Source: Metallyticus violacea
Taxonomy: Eukaryota > Arthropoda > Insecta > Mantodea > Metallyticidae
Direction: 5' to 3'
Assembly: GCA_030762175.1 (NCBI GenBank)
Contig: CM060846.1
Coordinates: 181,510,541 to 181,574,540, forward strand
Length of the DNA stretch: 64,000 bases
Both the position numbers and the translations under genes were made by a program. The notes beneath the pieces were generated by a model. The model had not been told where the DNA came from and did no database searches. It saw only the letters and a program-made list of their open reading frames with translations. Of the stretch, positions 11,196 to 20,934 are shown in pieces (positions within the stretch are counted from its first letter, which is position 1; each line of letters starts with the position of its first letter).

Positions 11196-14100
11196 ATGGC
11201 TATCGTTTCGTGGAATGTGCGTGGTCTCCGTAGTCGAAGACCTGACCTCAAGTTAATTTTACGTTCTACTGTCCTTCTGCTTGTGTGTCTCCAAGAGACC
11301 AAGCTTCGCCCAGAAATTCTTTTAATTTACGCGGTTACACTTCGGTGAGATTTGATCTCCCTCCCGAAGATGGCACTCCCGCTCACGGCGGAGTTTTAAT
11401 TTTAATTCGCCATGCTGTGTACAGTACTTAACTACAGCTCCAGGCTCCTTTACAAGCTGCTGCAGTTACAGTTCCCTTTTCTGGCCTTTGTTTTTCTGTC
11501 TGCACTGTTTATTCACCTCCGTCTGGCACCATCACTACAGTTGACCTGGAAGATCTTATGTCTCAGGTACCACCCCCTGTCCTACTTTTGGGAGATTTCA
11601 ATGCACACCATCCCCTGTGGGGTTCCAACACGGAGTGTGCCCGGGGCAGCATGTTGGCAGAATTTCTCGACCGTCACCATCTTGTTCTGCTCAACACTGG
11701 TCAACCTACTTTTGTTTCTGACAGCACTCACTGCCTTTCACAATTTGGACTTATCCATTTGTTCTGCCTCACTTGCTGTGCATTTCACCTGGAACGTCAT
11801 CTCCGATTTATATTCCAGTGACCACTTTCCGTGTCAGATCCATGTGCTCTCTTCAAACGCACATTCACAGCGCGCGCCAAAATGGCTCATTGAAATGGCC
11901 AATTGGCCTCTCTTTCGATATATGGCCGAATTTTCACGGTGTGTATTTCCATCTATTGACACCGCGATCGAGCACCTCCGTACGGTCATCATAACAGCCG
12001 CAAATAAGACTATTCCCCGGTCGTCTTGTCACCCCAGACGCTTACCGGTTCCGTGGTGGACCGACGAATGCCGGTATGCATTGCGTGCACCCCGAGGTGC
12101 TCTCCGAGTTTTTCGTCGCCACCCTACTTCAGCAAATATGATTGGCTACAATCAACTGCGCGCCAAATCCCGCCGAGTCATTAAGGATAGCAAAAAGACT
12201 TCTTGGATTTCTTTTACCTCGTCTTTTAACCGCATAACGCCTTCATCCGTAGTTTGGGCACGGCTGCGCCGCGTTGCTGGTAGACCAGGATTTTCACCTA
12301 TACCTGGTCTTAGGATTTTAAATCGAGTGCTCACTACTCCGACTGACGTCGCCAATGTTCTAGGACGAACTTTCGCTGATGTTTCGAGCTCCACCAATTA
12401 CCCGGCTTCAACCAGGAGCAGGTTGAGTCGAAAGGTTTCTCATTTGCTCCAACCATCAGGAGAGCTACAACGTTCCTTTTACCGCCAAGGAACTGGAACA
12501 TGCCCTTTCTACCTCCCGACATTGCGCACCGGGGCCAGATGGCATTCATGTTGCTATGTTGCAGCATTTATCAGCAGAAAGCAAAGCTTTTTATAACGAA
12601 CTTTTAATTTTATTTGGTGTAATGGCACATTTCCTAACGCTTGGCGATTGGCCACCGTCATTCCTATACCTAAGCCTGGAAAGGACCCAGAACTTCCTTC
12701 CAGTTACCGTCCGATTTCCCTCACCAGCTGCGTCCGCAAGGTGTTGGAACGCATGATTAACGGGCGGCTTATGTGGTATTTGGAGTCGAGACATCTATTG
12801 ACGAACGCTAAGTGCGGTTTTCGTCGTCACCATTTCTCTGTCGACCATCTTGTGTCTCTCTCGACCCATATAATGGACGGTTTTTTATCGAAGTGCCAAA
12901 CGGTTGCTGTCTTTTTTGATCTGGAGAAAGCGTATGATATTTGCTGGAGAGGCGGTGTCCTCCGAACGCTTCAGGATTGGAACATACGTGGGCGTATATC
13001 TGTTTTTATCCAGGAATTTATGAAATACCGGGTTTTTAATGTTCGCGTGGGATCAGTTTTATGATGTACTTTTATTCAAGAGAACGGTGTACCTCAGGGC
13101 TCGGTACTTAGTTGCACACTATTTGCCATTGCTATTAACTCTATCACCGAGTGTTTACAGCCAGGAGTACAATCGTCGTTGTTTGTAGACGATTTTGCAA
13201 TCTATATTCCTCTCAGAGAACTTGGGTCTTGGAACGCCGCCTCCAATGCTGCCTCGATCGCCTTTACGCTTGGAGTGTATCTCACGGGTTCCATTTCTTC
13301 GCAGAGAAGACCGTCTGTATGAACTTCAGGCGCCACAAGGAGTATCTTTCACCTTCGCTCCATCTTGGCCCAGAAGCACTCTCTTTCGTAGGCGAAGTTT
13401 GGTTCCTTGGGTTGGTGTTCGATAGGAAATTATGCTGGTCATCGTATATAGCACAACTCAGAGGAAAGTGTGAACGTTCTCATTGCATTTCACGTGTTTT
13501 AAGTGGCACATCTTGGGGAGCTGACCGGACTGTTCTTTTACGCTTTTATCGCTCACTCATCCTATCGAAACTGGATTATGTCTGTGTGGTTTACGTCTCA
13601 GCGCGACTTTCTGTGCTTCGTCGCCTTAACCCGATTCATCACCGAGGTATCCGTGTTGGCATTGTAGCATTCCCCACCAGTCCTGTGTTGAGTTTATTTG
13701 CGGAGTCTGGAGGACCTCCGTTGTTTTATCGTAGGGATATTTTACTTGCTGCGTACGGTTGTCGCTTCGCTGCGCAACCTCGTCATCCCACGAATGGGCC
13801 TTTTGATCGTTTTTATGCTCGTAGGCCTTTTACTCCTAAGCCGGCTGGTTTCGTTTCAGGGAGATTTTAGGGACGATGGATTCAAATTTACCTGCCTTTT
13901 TCGTACCCGGGGAAATATTCTTTCCCCCTTGACTCTTAGCAGAGGTCCCCGTTCATCTTGGCTTTACGTCCTGTCCTAAGTCTTCTACCGCAGCACATAT
14001 TATTCGTTGTTTTTTTAGCGAGATCAAATCCTGTTTTAATGGCTGCAATCTTATCTATACCGACGGCTTGAAATCTGACACATGAGTAGGATGTGCTTTT

Positions 14101-14856
14101 GTTTTTAAGGTAGCAACTTTTACATATGGCCTTAACGTTGCGACATCTATTTTTATGGCAGAGCTTTATGCTATCTTTCGGGCGGCTTTATTTATTTCCG
14201 ATCAGGGGCTGGGGAACAGTGTTATATGTTCCGACTCTTTGAGTGCCATTTTAAGTTTTAGAAATCTGTACCTCCACCACCCCCTTCTACAGCAAGTCCA
14301 GGATATAGTGTTAACTCTTTTCGACGCTGGCGTCAGGGTTACACTATTATGGGTACCTGGACATGTGGGACTCTAAGGTAATGAAGCCGCAGATGTCGCA
14401 GCTAAATCCGCTCTTTTAGACCCTGCTGAGGACGACCAACGTTTTTATTTCGGGGATTTTATACATTCTTTACGTAGAGCCATTATTTCCCGGTGGCCCG
14501 AGGATTGGAAATTACTCCCAACTAATAAGCTCCGTGAATGTAAATCCGCCGCTTTTAACTGGTCGATTTCTTCTCGCGCTGTTCGTCGCGAAGAAGTAAT
14601 TTTAGCTCGTCTTAGAATTGGGCATTGCCGTTTTAGCCACTCTCACCTTTTTAATGGTCAACCCGCTCCAGCTTGCCCTCACTGTGACCACCCCTTTACA
14701 GTGCATGACATGTTAATTGAATGCCATCATCTGGTAGCTGTTAGAAATAGCCTAAGTTTGCCCTACTCTATTGAGGACCTCCTCGCAGACGATGTGGTTG
14801 CTGTTGAGCTAGTGCTCCGTTTTATCCTTGTTTGTGGTTTTTGGAGCAAGGTGTGA
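11196..14856 (+). pseudogene. LINE A ORF2 (endonuclease, reverse transcriptase, RNase H), broken
   Basis: Replication polyprotein of the LINE. It starts at ATG 11196 with an endonuclease signature (SWNVRGLRSR, LQETKL) and a frameshift at about 11315. LLGDFNAHHPLWG follows at 11570-11620 and SDHFPCQI at about 11815-11840. The reverse transcriptase core follows, with PIPKPGKDPELPSSYRPISL (12660-12720), FFDLEKAYD (12912-12938), NGVPQGSVLSCTLFAIAINS (13085-13145) and the active site LFVDDFAIYI (13179-13208). RNase H shows IYTDG (14055-14069), MAELYAI, CSDSLSA and WVPGHVGL, with a stop just after. A terminal Cys/His segment (CPHCDHPFTV, then ECHHL) precedes the final TGA at 14854-14856. Multiple frameshifts and at least three stops inactivate it. 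It is the only copy here that keeps the FVDD residues. Confidence 0.9.
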
Positions 14857-15371
14857 TGTTTTATCTTTTACCATAAACGGCATTATTAGACTCTTTTAAG
14901 ACTGTTGTTTTTTCAGCTTTTGCTGAATCGTGTTAACTAGTCTTTCATTGTTGTTTTGCACATTACCCTTGTTATTTGTTTTTTAGTTTTATTGTTACCA
15001 TTTTAATCTTTTATAAGACTGGTTTGTTTTCAGCTCTTGCTGATTTGTTTTTCCTAACGGTCTTTGTTTGTTGACCATATTACCCTGTGTTTGCTTTGGG
15101 GTTTTATTGCTACGATTTTAGTCCATTACAGGACTGTTGTGTTTTCCGCTCTTGCGGCGTGTGTTAGTAACACCCTTATGTCTGTGGTGCCTTATACCCT
15201 TGTTATTTGTTTTTGGGTATTAATATTATTGCACAAAGTACTACTGTTAGTTTATTCTGCGCTGGATTTGCGCTCTTTGTTTATTTATTTTTTATTTCTG
15301 ACACAGTACCTGATGTGTTTGGGCGCTAATGACCATAGAAGTTTTGCGCCCTTAAGCAATATTCTTCATCA
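14857..15371 (+). other. LINE A 3' UTR: tandem two-tier hairpins plus terminal hairpin
   Basis: Three diverged repeat units of about 115-120 bp. Unit 1: outer stem AAGACT 14898-14903 with AGTCTT 14939-14944, inner stem TCAGC 14913-14917 with GCTGA 14922-14926. Unit 2: outer AAGACTG 15015-15021 with CGGTCTT 15058-15064 (one wobble pair), inner TCAGC 15030-15034 with GCTGA 15039-15043. Unit 3: inner CCGC 15146-15149 with GCGG 15154-15157, outer stem lost. A terminal stem pairs GGGCGC 15321-15326 with GCGCCC 15346-15351 just before the tail. Other copies of the element carry the same folds with compensatory changes. Confidence 0.8.
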
Positions 15372-15383
15372 TCACTTTCAATA
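15372..15383. repeat. Right target-site duplication of LINE A
   Basis: TCACTTTCAATA, identical to 9410-9421. Confidence 0.9.
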
Positions 15384-16751
15384 GTGAGCATGAGATATTG
15401 AGGTATGTTTAAAATCTCAGAATGAAATAATTAGATACTTGGTTACTTATTTCAAATATATTTTGTTATAAATAAAACTTTTTAAACTGAATTATTAATG
15501 TAAATATTAAAGCAATGGGAAATATTAAGGAGAATACTGGAAGCAGATAACTCCGGTAGGGAAAAGCTTCCGTAGTGATTAAGCGTATACATGACTTCAG
15601 AACATGGCGACCTCTTTTCCTGGAAATGGCAAACCGATCCACTCTTCATCCGCTAATCCGTTTAGCATAAATTCGTTACAACCAACCTTGGCCAGATTTA
15701 TATCACATATCCAGGTTTCACAGTTTGAAAAACGCCTGCTTAGACAACGGATTCCAGAATTGGCAAAAAGTATAGTATCTGTCCCTTACACGTTCTTTCA
15801 GTTAAGTAATAAAGGGGCTGAAGCAAGGTCATGTTGTTCTGATGAAATGTACTTATATTCAAGTTTTTGAAGTGTCACTCCAAATAACAACATGAATGTT
15901 CACCACCGCGTTTTCTGATAAAGCGTGTATAAAACAAATCTAATACAAATGCATTTTCTAAGCATAGATATAAACGATGAGTACTGTGCACGTTTAAAAA
16001 TGCAATGAACCAAAACCTATTATTTTATTTGTTTCTGTTAATCTGAAGAAAATGTGTTTATGCTAAAAAAGAAAATATTTAATATCGAGTAAATAATACT
16101 ACCAGTTTCATATTTACTCGTGGTAAATGCGTTGTACCTTAAAAGCATATAATACCGATACATTTACTAGAAAGTATCATCCTGTTTGTCCTGTTAAGTT
16201 ATTTCAAATAGAAAGATCTTATTTTGCCTTCAATGTTTTGATCATCGAATTGTACCGTGATTAATAGAAATCCATAGAAACTTTTTACGCATTTCGAAAT
16301 TTAATGTTTTCATTGGGTTAAAGTGATAAAATAATTACGCCGCTAAACATTGAAAAGGTTTTAATATTCATTTCCGTATTGACTTAAGTATGCTAAAAAT
16401 AAGTGAAATTTGAAACGTTTAGTTAGCACTCATTTCCGAAACTTAGCCCATTTATAATGTGTTAAGATATGCCTATGAAATGAAAAGCGTGTCGTGCTTC
16501 GAGCGACTAAGTGAGGTAGTACGTAAAACAAATAGAGGGGTTGGCAAACATGTGACGGAAAATGAGGAGTAGCTGAAAAATTTCATTTGCTCATCATATG
16601 ATTACAGCTTGCTTGGAGTGAAGGTAGGAGTATTGCTTTTTCATTTTTGGCACATTTACTTTGTGATCATACTTAACTTGAAAAAACGGGAGGCCACGTA
16701 AATGCTTAAACAAATTTGCTAGTTTCTGATATGTAAGTGGCGAATCGACAT
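15384..16751. other. AT-rich spacer; nothing recognised
   Basis: An open frame at 15604-15870 (+) encodes 88 codons rich in Ser, Phe and Pro with no known motif. The rest is AT-rich without repeats I can name. Confidence 0.6.
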
Positions 16752-16763
16752 TCCCTGCACCCA
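16752..16763. repeat. Left target-site duplication of LINE A2
   Basis: TCCCTGCACCCA, repeated exactly at 18359-18370. Confidence 0.9.
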
Positions 16764-17103
16764 ACCCTCAGAGGCCCAATTATTTGGGTACGGGGCGACC
16801 CCAAGGCACCCGAGCTGCTCCCTCAGGTCCGCGCTCAGCGCGTTTGACTGCTTTTTATTTCGCCTCTTTTATTGTTTCCTTTGTCCGACTTCCCTGTTCT
16901 TTGTCTGATGGGTGCCCCCGTGTTTGACACGGTAAAAAGTGACTGGGTAACAGCGTAACTCCCAGCACTGGGTTATAAAGTAGGACGGCAGCGTATCCCC
17001 TGGTAAAGGCCAGCCCCGGGGAAGGGCCATTGCATGAGGTGTTGACTTCCTGCAGGCGTTGGGTCCCTTCGTCAGCCCATAGGAAGGTGTGACCCTGAGG
17101 TTG

Positions 17104-17821
17104 CGTTGCGACATCTATTTTTATAGCCGAGCTTTATGCTATTTATCGGGCGATTTTATTTATTTCTGTTCACGGGCTTGGGAATACTGTTATTTGTTCT
17201 GACTCTTTGAGTGCAATTTTAAGTTTTAGGTATCTGTACAACCACCACCCCCTTGTGCAGAAAGTGCAGGATATATTGTTAACTCTTTTCGATGCTGGCG
17301 TCAGGGTGACACTATTATGGGCACCTGGACATGTGGGACTCAAAAGTAATGAGGCCGCAGATGTCGCAGCTAAATCCGCTCTTTAGACCCTGCTGAGGAC
17401 GACCAACGTTTTTATTTTGGCGATTTTAACCATTTATTACGTAGAGGCATTCTCTCGCGCTGGCGCGATGAGTGGTATTTAATACTCGCTAATAAGCTTC
17501 GGGAATGTAAATCATCATTTTTAACTGGTCGACTTCTTCTCGCGCTGTTCGTCATGAAGAAGTAATTTTAGCTCACCTTAGAATTTGGCATTGCCGTTTT
17601 AGTCACTCTCACCGTTTTAATGGTCAACCCGCTCCAGCTTGCCCTCACTGTGACCACCCCTTTACAGTGCGTCACATTTTAATTGAATGCCATCGTCTGG
17701 CAGCTTTTAGACATAGCCTAGGTTTGCCCTCCACTATTGAGGCATTACTTGTAGACAATGTGGTTGCTGTTGAGCCAATGCTCCGTTTTATCCTTGTTTG
17801 TGGTTTTTGGAGCAAGATGTG
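17104..17821 (+). pseudogene. ORF2 C-terminal remnant (RNase H plus Cys/His tail) in A2
   Basis: Begins inside the RNase H domain at the segment matching A's NVATSIF-AELYAI block and runs to a TGA at 17819-17821, where LINE A also ends ORF2. The ACPHCDHPFTV knuckle region is at about 17630-17680. Small indels, for example near 17385 and 17520, break the frame. With no start codon or upstream domains it cannot make a functional enzyme. Confidence 0.85.
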
Positions 17822-17864
17822 AGGCGTTCTCTTTTTATCCATGACGGCATTTTTAGACTCTTCT

Positions 17865-18130
17865 AAGACTGTTGTTATTTCAGCATTTGATGCATCGTTT
17901 TAGTACCAGTCTTTAATTGAGTTGTTGTATATTGCCCTTGTTATTGTTTTGGGGTTTTATTGTTACCATTTTAGACTTTTACAATACTGGTTTGTTTTCA
18001 GCTTTTGCTGATGTGTTTTACTACCAGTTTTTATTTGTTGTAGTGTTGTTGGTTATAGGGTTTTATTGACCCTTTTTAGATCATTATAGGACTGTTGTTT
18101 TTCGCTATTGCGGCTGTTAATACCAGTCCT
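17865..18130 (+). other. A2 3' UTR hairpin array
   Basis: Three two-tier stem-loops. Unit 1: AAGACTG 17865-17871 with CAGTCTT 17907-17913 (seven perfect pairs), inner GCAT 17883-17886 with ATGC 17890-17893. Unit 2: ACTGGT 17986-17991 with ACCAGT 18023-18028, inner TCAGC 17998-18002 with GCTGA 18007-18011. Unit 3: AGGACTG 18088-18094 with CAGTCCT 18124-18130, inner CGC/GCG. The A-T to G-C exchange between units 1 and 3 is compensated on both sides of the stem. Confidence 0.8.
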
Positions 18131-18313
18131 TTGTTTGTTGACCATTACACGCACTTGTTATTTGTTATGGGTTTTTTATTTTGTTGTACAACGTGCTACT
18201 GTTATTTGCCCTAAGACACTACTTGTGTCAACTATTTATTGTTAGTTCTGGCGCAGTTTTTAGTGTGTTTGTGTGCTAATGACCTTCGAATTTGTGCGCC
18301 CCTTAAACAATCA

Positions 18314-18314
18314 A

Positions 18315-18358
<44 letters not shown>
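18314..18358 (+). repeat. (CAT)15 LINE tail
   Basis: A pure CAT repeat directly after the LINE 3' end and directly before the right TSD, so it is the element's own tail and not an unrelated microsatellite. The His-rich open frame over it is an artefact. Confidence 0.9.
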
Positions 18359-18361
<3 letters not shown>

Positions 18362-18370
18362 CTGCACCCA
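18359..18370. repeat. Right target-site duplication of LINE A2
   Basis: TCCCTGCACCCA, identical to 16752-16763. Confidence 0.9.
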
Positions 18371-20661
18371 GAAGCGTCCAAATATTCTACTCGTTAATAC
18401 AGACTACCATCATTATTTTGGAATGAAATTAAGGGATCAAAATGCAGCCCTTCTTACACCATGCTCCCCCACCAGGATACAAATATATTATTTTACATAT
18501 TTATATGCTTTTATATAAATATTTATATCTTAATAATACCGTTATGCTATGTAATATTATTTGTAAAACAGTTTTGTATGTCAAAAGAATAAATATTTGT
18601 AAGAAATGCGTCTTGACACACTTGCCTTGCCTGGAGCGACCTGGACCTTCACAAAAAGGGAGAAATGTAGCTTGTAGCAGCTACCGCAGGACAATGGGGT
18701 TATTGTCAGCTCAGTCGCGGAGCGAAGGACTTATTTCTTTATATACCAGGAGATTGCCGTAAGGGGACTATTAACTTAAAACGTACGGTCTTTCAGTAGC
18801 GAACAAAATAAATATAAATGCCATAGTTTAATAGTAGTGACGAAAATTGAGTTTAAACTCACCTATGGGAAACAAGGACTTCAAAAACTGAGCTACCTGA
18901 ACTTAGTACTGTAAACCCCTCGCGAGCTAAGAAAGCGAAGCTAACACGCTAAAATCTAATATAAAAGGGTGTCTTCCTCTGAAGTTAAGGCATTCTGATT
19001 ATAATTCAAGCTCAATTCTCTTCATACAACTGACAGCTACACGGCGAGGCACACTCACGATGACTCGTCTCTTGGCAAACAATAGAATCCTTGTTTAACT
19101 AAGGCGTGAGGAGTTAACACGCGGGCACTTTAATTTTGTGCTTTCGTCCTCAGTAAAATACTCAAGTTTCAACAATCAGCTTTGCGTGCGTCTCAGATGC
19201 AGTCCGCGCGCCACTAACGTGATTTCGTGGTACAAGCAGACACGTGTCGAGGAGCTTACAAGAGAACATCAAACAAATAAAATCTCTAAATCCTCTTATT
19301 AATTTGCAACCATTTCCCTCCAATCGTTCTCACGTGCAAAATAATGCACAAAACAACCGAATAGGGTCTTCATCGTCCGTCACGACGATAACCATACAAA
19401 CATACTGTTTCAAAGACAAGGGCACTGCGATTTTGCAGAATTTTCAATTCCCTTTGGCATCCCTATGATTGCAGAGAGAGGGTACAAATCTTGAAGACAA
19501 TTGCTATTCCGGCATGGCGCAGCCGCAGAGTAAAATATCTGGGAAAGTGACAGCCATTTTTGACTTTTGTACATTCCTGAGAGTATTGAGCCACCACATG
19601 ACACTGACAGTTGGAGACATTCAAACACCTCCACGCAAAAGAACCGGCTGTCGTTCCAACGCACGTATTTCGACGTTTAGATATAGAATATTAGCTACAT
19701 GTTATACACTAGTTTGCACTGTTTTACCATCATTTTATACTATAGTTACATGCATGAAAGCAATTGGAATATAGTAAACGTGTCATCTCTTGAATTAATG
19801 AGCTTATATTCAGAGTTCAATGGGCACAAATTGCCTGATATTAGTTTGGGGTTCTACCCCCCTAAGAAAAATTGCCAATAGCCGTGTAACCTTAGGTGTC
19901 GACCATTTTCCGGTTCATTCAGGACATAAATATTCATTGCCGCCATGTCATAGTGCAGAATGCTTTTGGTACTGAGATATATTTAAAATACAATTGAAGC
20001 AGACTTTGGTGTTATTGTTAAATATGAATCAAGAATCCCTTTGTTCCCCCTAATTTTTGTTGTTGTTTTTTTTTTGTTTGTTTTTTGCTACCAGTATTCT
20101 TTAACTATTTTATCCATATTTAGATGGAAGAGTAAATAGGATTTTACTATTTATTTCTCGTCGATATGTTCAGAAATTTTTAAAATAAACTTGTTTTACA
20201 TAATTATTACTGCCTAGTGTTTGTAAGCACCCTCCCTAACTGTGGAACTATATCATGTTAATATAAATGTAGTACATATACCTACATATTTTTCATTCAT
20301 TGTTATGTTAAGAGCAACAATAATAATGAATAGTTTTAAAAAAGTCAAAATACAAGCGCATCAAAATAGTTAAGAAGACATAGAAATTTACGTAAATCAA
20401 AAATTCCATAATATAAAAAAAAATGTTAAGAGGCCAAACAATGAAATGAAGTATATGGTGTGTTCAAGTACATTACAAGTAATTAGCTGAAGCTTTAGAA
20501 AATTCTCAAGGGCGTGGAAAAAAATATGGAGAAGAAAATGAATATTCAGTTCATAGCCCTCTGTGGTTACAACATTATGAGCATTTATTGAATGAAGGAA
20601 GGTCTGAATTTAAAGAAGCTGATAGTGATTTCAACATAGACATATGGGCCGGGAATAGCCA
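18371..20661. other. Spacer; no supported gene
   Basis: 18600-19680 is nearer balanced base composition than the surroundings but offers only short frames (for example 19469-19774 +, 101 codons) with no motif. The remainder is AT-rich. Confidence 0.55.
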
Positions 20662-20934
20662 TTAGGATATGCTAATAGTGTTTAACACCCGATTTTACTA
20701 CTAAGGCCCCATTGGCGGTGGACACTGATGTTATATGAAATGAAACGATAAATTGGGAAAGTAATGTTTTTATAAGGAAGCGTTTCATTTCTAAGTTTAA
20801 GATAACCTCCCCGGCATTTGCCATTTATCAGGACTAGGAAAACCTGGAAACATTTTCAATCAGAGACAACGGTCGTGGGGAATCGAATTCCACACTTCCC
20901 GTTCACGATTCCGTGCCGTAACATGGCAATATAA
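20662..20934 (-). mobile_element. SINE-B copy (tRNA-Ser/Leu-headed), minus strand
   Basis: Read on the minus strand from 20934, it has the tRNA-like head (GTTACGGCACGG, then AATTCGATTCC as box B) and the family's fixed body: the TTTTCCTAGTCCTGATAAATGG segment, GGCAAATGCCGGGGAGG, AAACTTAG and the GTGTTAAACACTATTA end. It is more diverged than the copies at 35.7, 38.6 and 41.1 kb. The TSD is not clear. Confidence 0.75.

Larger units (their letters stand above)
9422..15371 (+). mobile_element. LINE A: full-length I-clade-like non-LTR retrotransposon
   Basis: A 5.95 kb element with a 5' UTR starting CCCCTCAGGGG, ORF1 with three Cys/His knuckles, ORF2 with endonuclease, reverse transcriptase and RNase H, a structured 3' UTR and a short AATATTCTTCATCATCA tail. 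Perfect 12-bp duplications (TCACTTTCAATA) flank it, so both ends are defined. An RNase H domain together with a simple-repeat rather than poly-A tail fits the I clade of LINEs; the clade call is inference. The element carries frameshifts and stops and is not coding-competent, but it is the best reference copy in the window for the others (A2, B, C, D, F, G, H, I). Confidence 0.92.
16764..18358 (+). mobile_element. LINE A2: internally deleted derivative with intact ends
   Basis: A 1.6 kb element with the complete LINE 5' end (ACCCTCAG...) and about 340 bp of 5' UTR, joined at about 17100-17108 directly to the RNase H region of ORF2. ORF1, the endonuclease and the reverse transcriptase are all missing, about 4.4 kb compared with LINE A. 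The junction falls at a short shared AGGTT. The 3' UTR, terminal sequence and a 15-unit CAT tail are present, and a perfect 12-bp TSD flanks the whole. RNase H and 3' UTR sequence are closest to element H. Either a deleted RNA was retrotransposed in trans, or a full-length insertion later deleted its middle. Confidence 0.9.

Noticed and set aside
11412..12596. 394-codon open frame read as one gene
   Set aside because: Only the part after about 11740 is in the true ORF2 frame. The first 110 codons are an out-of-frame reading across the endonuclease, so it is not an independent protein.
18314..18358. Possible CRISPR-like or satellite array
   Set aside because: A pure trinucleotide repeat without spacers, bounded by a LINE end and a TSD. 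No CRISPR array is present in the window.
18273..18518. Open frame with a long His run
   Set aside because: The His run is the (CAT)15 tail of LINE A2 translated.
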